Assembly (NCBI GenBank): GCA_010094045.1
Contig: ML986755.1
Span: 5,104-19,246, forward strand
Length of the DNA: 14,143 bases
Source of the DNA: Lojkania enalia
Lineage: Eukaryota > Ascomycota > Dothideomycetes > Pleosporales
Direction of reading: 5' to 3'
Shown: positions 8,770-14,143 of the stretch, in pieces
How positions within the stretch are numbered: the stretch's first letter is position 1
Layout: every line of letters starts with the position of its first letter
Notes under the pieces: generated by a model
Database searches by the model: none
What the model was told of the DNA's origin: nothing
Seen by the model: the letters and a program-made list of their open reading frames with translations, nothing else
Translations under genes and position numbers: made by a program

Positions 8770-10455
8770 ATATCTTAACAATACGAAGCTAATCTATCTA
8801 ATTAAAAAGGTAAAATTGAACTTACCCTTTAAGCCTATACTTTAGGCTAATTTTAAAGCGTGTGACGCGCTGTAGCGGCTTTTAACGTATAATACCAGCG
8901 GCTCTCTAACTAGCTTTATAGAATTACCTTTCAACCTTAAACTTAACCAAATTATATAAAGCTTATAGCAACTAAAGAGTAGACGATCGTACAATATATC
9001 CTTAACCTTAATTTACGAGGATTTGTGCCGCGGCTTTATAAGGTAGTAGATATAGTAGATAAACTATTATATATATAGGGTAAGATACTTATAGATAAGA
9101 ACTAGTTTAAACGATTTATATTGCGTATAAATAAGCTTAAAATAGTTTTCAATTAAGTAAAGGACTGTTAGAGGATATTATAAGAAGATCTAGAGGTTAT
9201 TAACGCGTAGTTTAAGCTCGTATAAGAGATAGTAGCTAAGTACAGTATCTATAAAGATAATATCTATAACTTTAATAAGATAGGCTTTTAGATAGATATA
9301 ATTAGCTCTATAAAAGTTGTTATAGGTTTAGAACGCCGTATAAAACCTATACTTATTTAGCTAGATGATTAGGAGTGGGTTATAGTAATTTAGAGTATCT
9401 ATACTACTAGGTATACAACCCTACTATTTATTATCTATAAAGGACGCGTCTATATCTTAGTATAGTATAAGAAGATAGATATACCGTACGACTAGAAGCT
9501 CTTAGTTTCTGAGAATAGATAGACAAATAATAAGCTTAGTTTTAAGTAGTTAAAGTACTTTAATACGTATATAAAAACGCGTTAGGTAGAATTATATAGG
9601 CTACTTATTCTTAATAGCTATAAGAGCTATCTAAACCAGGATTTTAAAGATTATTACCTTATATAAAAGATCCTTACCCTCTATATACTAGTATATTTAT
9701 TATATATCCTACAGCTATTTAATATAGTATACTTCTTACTATTAAAACTAAAGTACTTCTAGTATATATAAGACTTAGCACGCTAACGCGTCTACTATAT
9801 TAATAAGGAAGGCTTCCTACTAGCCTTTAGAGACGCGTTTTTTAATATGTTTATGTATAAGAACTATAAAAAAGCCTTTAAAATATCTAGACTAGTTCCT
9901 ATTAATATATAGGTTATTCTTAAGCGCCTTAAAGTCCGGTTATATATATTACTAGAGGCACCCCTATTAGAAATACTATAGTAGTTAAAAATACTAAACA
10001 ATATATAAGAATTTGGGTTACAATTAACTCTTATATAGAGGTCTTTCGTACGATCACTAAAAGAAGCTAAAGAAGGCTTCTTACAGCTAATAAAAGGAGC
10101 TGAATTGATGCTACATCAAAACGCTCTTATAAGCCACCGGATTATAGAGCTTAAAGAGTAATTAGAGGTTATAATAAAGTATAAAATACGTAAACGGAAA
10201 CGAATCTAGTATAGTAGTATAATAGAGTATAGTAAGGGAGCTTCGTATAGAGCTGCTAAGGTATCTACAGCTCCTCAGCGATCTAAGAAGGCTTGTAGTA
10301 GTAGTAGTAAAAAACCAGCTTAACCTAGTTAACGATACTATAGGAACTGTAGAAAGACTGGGTATAACGCTTGTATATACTAAAAAGATATAGAAGCTTC
10401 TTCTAAATCTAGTCTAAATATCTCGTACGCAGGTTCTCTTATAGATAGCAAGTAA
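8770..10455 (+). pseudogene. Fot1-like transposase (DDD, pogo superfamily), RIP-inactivated
   Basis: One frame runs from ATA at 8770 (former ATG) to TAA at 10453-10455, 561 codons, close to the usual Fot1 length (about 540 residues). In order: helix-turn-helix near 8820-8920 (AAFNV-YQRL-N); Tc5/CENP-B-type DNA-binding region around 9010-9240 (LRGFVPRLYKV, later VINA); and the DDE domain. The three catalytic Asp codons all read AAT (Asn): 9274 in YNFNKIGF, 9613 in LLILNSYKSYLN, and 9721 in LQLFNIVYF. A C-terminal CX2CX4HX4C zinc knuckle lies at 10339-10380 with ligands Cys to Tyr, Cys kept, His to Tyr and Cys to Tyr. TAG/TAA stops are frequent but I see no frameshift. It would have cut and pasted the element at TA sites. 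Confidence 0.9.
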
Positions 10456-10484
10456 ATTAAGGTCTTATATATAGTATTAGTAGT

Positions 10485-10538
10485 ACTAAGAAAAAGTAGC
10501 CGGCTTAATAGTATAGCCGGCTCGGTAGTACTTTATGT
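10485..10538 (-). repeat. Right terminal inverted repeat of copy 1
   Basis: It is inverted relative to 8690-8743. It contains two perfect 8-bp palindromes AGCCGGCT at 10498-10505 and 10515-10522, again 17 bp apart. The outermost bases are ACATAAAG when read inward, with TA flanking. Confidence 0.8.
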
Positions 10539-10626
10539 TATAATAAGTCGGTTATATTCTAGCTAGCAGCTAGTAGCTATTACTAGTAGCTGGTTCGGAT
10601 ATTATAGTAAGAGTAGTATAAGTATA

Positions 10627-10658
10627 GAGGTATTATAGTATTACTATAATAGTACCTC
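10627..10658. repeat. 32-bp inverted repeat (hairpin)
   Basis: GAGGTATTATAGTA at the left pairs with TACTATAATAGTACCTC at the right, with a small bulge. Either strand could form a stable stem. It could be a terminator-like or recombination-prone structure; no role is shown. Confidence 0.55.
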
Positions 10659-10758
10659 TCTTTTAGTTATAAGCTTCTATAAGTTAAGTCTTTATATTAT
10701 ATTTAGGTTATTTATAATTAAGTAGTAGTTATTAATACTAGTATTAGTTAAGGTTATA

Positions 10759-10968
10759 GATATATTAGTATAATTAGTTATTATTATATAGTAATACTAT
10801 ATTAGAAATTAGGTTGGTTTAGTTTATATAATAATACTATACTAAGGATTAGATTAGATTATAGGTATATTAACGTAATTAGTTATTATTATATAGTAGT
10901 ACTATATTAGAAATTAGATCGGTTTAATTTATATAATAGTACTATTACTAGCGTTATATTAGTATAGT
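10759..10968. repeat. Two tandem 105-bp units
   Basis: Unit 1 (10759-10863) and unit 2 (10864-10968) share long near-identical blocks, for example TAATTAGTTATTATTATATA and, further on, ACTATATTAGAAATTAG. Differences are mainly transitions; the last 25 bases are less alike. Such duplications often sit in LTR U3 or 3' untranslated regions. Confidence 0.75.
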
Positions 10969-11017
10969 ATTATTATAAGCGTCTAGATATATACTTAAAT
11001 TAGACTCTAATATCTAA

Positions 11018-11237
11018 TTAAAAGTCTAAACATAATATTATATTTAAATCTTATTTATTTAGGTTTCTAGTATAGTAATCTTCTATAATAATTATCTTAG
11101 TAAAGTTATTAGCTAGGTACTATTTTAGGTTATAATAGCTAGTCTACTTAACTAGATATTTATACTAGCATCTCTATTAATTATAGTAGAGGTTTTCTAT
11201 TCGTTTAATAAAGTATTTAGGTTCTCTATTAATTTTA
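11018..11237 (-). pseudogene. pol: Chromodomain end of gypsy B pol
   Basis: Read on the minus strand from 11237, the translation gives REPKYFIKRIENLYYN, then QYKYLVK with the following Trp codon now TAG, SYYNLK with another Trp now TAG, then LASNFTK, ending at a TAA at 11020-11018. This is the chromodomain pattern (Tyr-x-Val-Glu-x-Ile, then Tyr-Leu-Val-Lys-Trp-x-Gly-Tyr, then a Trp-Glu-Pro-like block) of chromovirus integrases. It is cut off from the integrase (13089-14143) by the Fot1-like insertion at 11238-13086. Removing that insertion and one TA keeps the frame continuous. It is a different family from gypsy A, whose chromodomain sequence differs. Confidence 0.8.
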
Positions 11238-11312
11238 ACGTATTCTACCATTAAAGTAGCTAAACTATTAAAGCGGCTACTTTTTCTTAGTATAACAAAT
11301 ACTATATATAAA
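11238..11312 (-). repeat. Terminal inverted repeat of copy 2 (transposase 3' side)
   Basis: It pairs over about 75 bp with 13012-13086, with nearly all mismatches being transitions. Boxes AAGTAGCT (11254-11261) and AAGCGGCT (11271-11278) are 17 bp apart, mirroring the spacing in copy 1. Confidence 0.75.
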
Positions 11313-11320
11313 AAGTTAAT

Positions 11321-13006
11321 TTATTTAATACTAATAAGAGATTCTATATATAATATACTTTTATCTAATTTAGAATTTTCCCTACTATCCTTTTGGCACG
11401 TATAAGCGTTATATCCAGTCTTATTATAGTTACTATAGTAGTATTAAGCTGGTTAAGCCCTTTCTTAAGTATTAGTACTATAAGTCTTCTTAAAGAGCTA
11501 AGAGCCTATAGATACTTCAATAGCTATATATAAAGATCCCTCGCTATATAATACTATACTACTATACTAAATATACTTTCTTTTACATATTTTACGCTTA
11601 GTTACTTCTTTTAATTACCTTTTAAGCTTAGAGTTGCGAGCTTAAAGAAGCGTATTCTAATATAGTATTAACTCAGCACCTTTTATAAGCTGTAAGAATC
11701 TTTCTTACACCTCTTTTAGTAATCGTATAAAGGACTTTTATATAAGTATTAATTATAACCTAAATTTATATATACTACTTAGAGTTTTAGACTACTAAAA
11801 GTCTTCTTATAGAAGTAGTTCTAGCAGGGTATATAGTTATATATTAAGGTAATCTAATATAACTTATATATTTAGAGGAATAATTCCTATTACTTTAAAA
11901 GTCTTTTAACAGTTCTCGTATGTAAATATATTAAAAAACGCGTTCTTAAAAGCTGGAAGAAAGCCTTCTTTATTAATATAGTAGACGCGTCGGTATACTA
12001 AGTCTTATATATACTATAAATACTTCAGCTTTAATAGTAAGAAGTAAACTATATTAAGAGGTTAGAGTATATATAATAAATAAGAAGGTATATAAAGTAT
12101 TAGGATCTTTCGTATAAAGTAGTAATCTTTAAATTCTTAGTTAAGGTAGCTTTTATAGCCGTCTAAAATAAGTAGCTTATACAACCCTATCTAACGCATC
12201 TTTATATACTTATTAAAGTATTTTAGCTACTTAAGACTAAGCGTATTATTTATCCAGCCGTTCTTAGAAACTGAAATTTTCTAATCGTATAGTATATCTA
12301 CTTCTTTATACTATATAGAGATATAGATATATCTTTTATAGATAATAAATAGTAGGGTTGCGTATATAGTAGTATATATACTCTAAATAACTATAACCTA
12401 CTTACAATTACCTAGCTGTATAAGAGTAGGCCTTATATAACATTCTAAACCTATAATAACCTTTATAGTACTAATAATACCTATCTAAAAGCCTATCTTA
12501 TTAAAGTTGTAGATATTATTATTATATATACTATATTTCGCAATTATATTCTATATAAACTTAAACTATATATTAATAACCTCTAAATTCTCTTATTTTA
12601 TTCTTTAGCAATTCTTTACTTAATTAAAGGCTGTTTTAAACTTATTTATACACGCTATAAATCGCTTAAACTAATTCTTTTCTATAAATATTCTACTATA
12701 TACGCCTAATAGTTTATCTACTATATCTACTACTTTATATAGCCGGGGCGTAAATCCTTATAAATTAAGGTTAAAAATATATTATATAATTGTTTATTCT
12801 TCGGTTACTATAAGCTTCTAGTAATTTAGTTATATATAATAGTAAAATGCGATTCTATAAAGTCGAGTAGAGAGTTGTTAATATTATATATTAAAAGCTA
12901 TAGTAGCGCGTCGCACGCTTTTAAACTAGCCTAATTTATACGCTTGTAAGGTAAGCTGAATTCTACCTTCTTATTAAATTAATAGAAGGTCGCATTGTAG
13001 ATTTAT
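11321..13006 (-). pseudogene. Fot1-like transposase (DDD, pogo superfamily), RIP-inactivated
   Basis: The frame starts with ATA (former ATG) at 13006-13004 and stops at TAA 11323-11321: 561 codons, exactly the size and offset of the copy 1 gene. The N-terminal helix-turn-helix reads LTLQAYKLG, then FKSVRRAT. The first catalytic Asp is AAT (12502-12500, YNFNKIGF). The second is still GAC (12163-12161, LLILDGYKSYLN). The third is AAT (12055-12053, in LNIVYFLLLKLK). The C-terminal zinc knuckle has three ligands changed to Tyr and the last Cys (TGC) kept. TAG/TAA stops interrupt it throughout. It cannot make active protein. Confidence 0.9.
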
Positions 13007-13011
13007 TATAG

Positions 13012-13086
13012 TTTATATATAGTGTTTATAATATTAAGAAAAAGTAGCCGCTTTAATAGTTTAGCTACTTCGATAGTAGAATATGT
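13012..13086 (+). repeat. Terminal inverted repeat of copy 2 (transposase 5' side)
   Basis: This is the inverted partner of 11238-11312. The inner core AAGAAAAAGTAGCCGCTTTA is shared, with at most a one-base change, by the copy at 1-350, and in related form by copy 1. Confidence 0.75.
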
Positions 13087-13088
13087 TA

Positions 13089-14143
13089 ATATATTTAGGG
13101 TTATATACTTATTAACTAGATAAATAGTTAGACGATTTAGATACTAATTATAATAGTAATATATAAAATATAGGATATATTTTAGCCGATTTAGATAGCT
13201 TTAATCTATAAGTATATAAGAATACCTTTATAATAACCTTATAAAAGCTTATATTCTTCTAGTTAAACTTTTTTAACAGTCTTTAGATATATATATCTTT
13301 AGTATCTAACTAGACTAGATTATTAACCTAGTAGTTAAGGGCTAATATACTTATATTTAGATAAGTTCTTCTCTAATATACTCTATAATATCCTTTATCT
13401 TATTAACTAGTCTATTAGCTTTTTAGGCTATTAGGAACTATTTTAATAGTTAATAGATTCCTATAAGTAGCTTAAAGCCTATTTAAAAGTACTAGCTAAA
13501 GTAGGCTAGAAATAGAGAAACTTTTATTAATTTAGATACTGTATTATTTGTTTTAAACTATACTATTAGTAGCTATTTAACCTAGTTATCTTATTTATAA
13601 CTAGTATAAGTTTAGAAAACTTATTCTATTACTATATTAGTATTCTCTATCTAGTTATTAGTCTTTAAATAGAAGCTAGTTAATATATATATATTAATCT
13701 ATAGCTATTTATAGAATTCTTAATAGAAGATAGAGATAAACTATATTCTATAATTAGATATAATAGTATATAGTAGTCTATAGTAAACCTATAGAGATAT
13801 TTTAAAACTTTTATTTAGGTATAGACAATAGTTTTAATAATCTATAGTACTTCTTTCTATAAATCTTACTTCTTTAATATATATAATAATAGCCTATATA
13901 TTATTATACTAAGTTAAATATTTTTAACTAATAGTACTCGCGCTAGAGTAGTTTTAAGGTCTTTCCTCAACTAGAGTATTTACTAGATAGTAAGTTATAG
14001 ATAGCTTACAGCAGCTTAAACTTTAGCTTATTATAGTCTAGTACTATAAGTTAATCTTAATAGTATAGTCGGTTATTATACTCTTTATAGTTAGCTAGAG
14101 TTAGAAGCTTAAATTAATAGACTTCTTTTCTTAGTAGCTTTAG
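13089..14143 (-). pseudogene. pol: Integrase region of a second chromovirus (gypsy B), partial
   Basis: Read from the window end on the minus strand: a decayed HHCC zinc finger near 13990-13880 (KYSS-GKTLKLL, then REYY), a linker with LLKLLSIPK near 13830, and the integrase core with RIFISIFY-like residues near 13745. Then come a TSFYLKTNN stretch and NNTVSKLIKVSLFLAYF near 13590-13540, and finally a GPY/F-type C-terminal part near 13230-13150 (YRLKLSKSAKIYPIFYILLL). Stops and at least one frame change interrupt it. Only about 15 codons separate the first-Asp region from the second-Asp region, where integrases normally have 60-90, so an internal deletion is likely. The RT part would lie beyond 14143. 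Confidence 0.75.

Larger units (their letters stand above)
8690..10538 (+). mobile_element. Complete Fot1/pogo-type DNA transposon, 1849 bp (copy 1)
   Basis: It is bounded by TA dinucleotides (8688-8689 and 10539-10540), the target duplication of the Tc1/mariner-pogo group. The ends read ACGTAAAGCACCAC on the left and, inverted, ACATAAAGTACTAC on the right. A single 561-codon transposase frame fills the element. The length is identical to the copy at 11238-13086, but nucleotide divergence is greater than between that copy and 1-350, so it is a separate subfamily. Confidence 0.9.
10541..11017. other. Downstream (3') region of gypsy B, possible LTR
   Basis: There is no gene. It lies immediately past the end of gypsy B pol read on the minus strand, so 3' untranslated sequence and possibly the 3' LTR are expected. 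I could not find LTR ends, because the partner LTR would be outside the window. It contains a strong hairpin (10627-10658), a 105-bp tandem duplication (10759-10968) and an AGCTAG/TAGCTAG-rich patch at about 10559-10592. Confidence 0.4.
11238..13086 (-). mobile_element. Complete Fot1/pogo-type DNA transposon, 1849 bp (copy 2)
   Basis: TA flanks both ends (11236-11237 and 13087-13088). The terminal inverted repeats start ACGTATTCTACC at the left and ACATATTCTACT, inverted, at the right. It has exactly the same length as copy 1 and a collinear transposase, in opposite orientation. It is the same subfamily as the fragment at 1-350. It is nested inside gypsy B between the integrase and chromodomain, so it is younger than that insertion. 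Confidence 0.9.

Noticed and set aside
10559..10592. AGCTAG/TAGCTAG-rich patch as a possible recombinase site or microsatellite
   Set aside because: The units are irregular and the half-sites do not match over more than about six bases. CTAG-rich words are common throughout this DNA.
10759..10968. CRISPR-like array
   Set aside because: There are only two long tandem units with no separate spacers, in a eukaryotic transposon setting.
1..14143. Mitochondrial or other organelle DNA, suggested by the extreme A+T content
   Set aside because: The window is full of nuclear-type LTR and Fot1-like transposons whose copies differ by transitions. That fits RIP of a nuclear genome, not organelle DNA.

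Overview
This window is a stretch of fungal transposon graveyard. It is extremely A+T rich and dominated by TA and TAG/TAA. CA and TG are scarce, every recognisable reading frame is full of stops, and repeat copies differ almost only by transitions. That is the signature of repeat-induced point mutation (RIP), so the source is most likely a filamentous ascomycete (Pezizomycotina). I see no intact protein-coding gene, host gene, tRNA, rRNA or CRISPR array. The genus cannot be named from this sequence.

Layout, left to right. (1) 1-350 is the 3' end of a Fot1/pogo-type DNA transposon, cut by the window edge. (2) 351-587 is unassigned AT-rich DNA. (3) 588-8055 is a structurally complete Ty3/gypsy chromovirus ('gypsy A', + strand). 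It has two 539-bp LTRs, the 5-bp target duplication AAATA, gag with a zinc knuckle, an extra segment of about 380 codons, and pol in the order protease, RT, RNase H, integrase, chromodomain. A tail-to-tail antisense coiled-coil ORF lies between pol and the 3' LTR, followed by a polypurine tract. (4) 8061-8687 is unassigned; it continues region 2 across the gypsy A insertion. (5) 8690-10538 is a complete 1849-bp Fot1-like element (+ strand). (6) 10541-11237 holds the 3' end of a second chromovirus ('gypsy B', - strand), with a 105-bp tandem duplication and a hairpin downstream of its chromodomain. (7) 11238-13086 is a second complete Fot1-like element, also exactly 1849 bp, on the - strand; it splits gypsy B between integrase and chromodomain. 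(8) 13089-14143 is the integrase part of gypsy B (- strand), leaving the window.

The two full Fot1-like transposases keep one reading frame from a mutated start (ATA in place of ATG) to the stop, 561 codons, so they died by point mutation and not by indels. Catalytic aspartates have become asparagine wherever the codon follows a T (TGAT/TGAC to TAAT/TAAC), whereas aspartates preceded by A or C survive. The most novel-looking parts are the antisense ORF and the extra segment between the gag zinc knuckle and the protease in gypsy A, and the paired 17-bp-spaced boxes in the Fot1-like terminal repeats.
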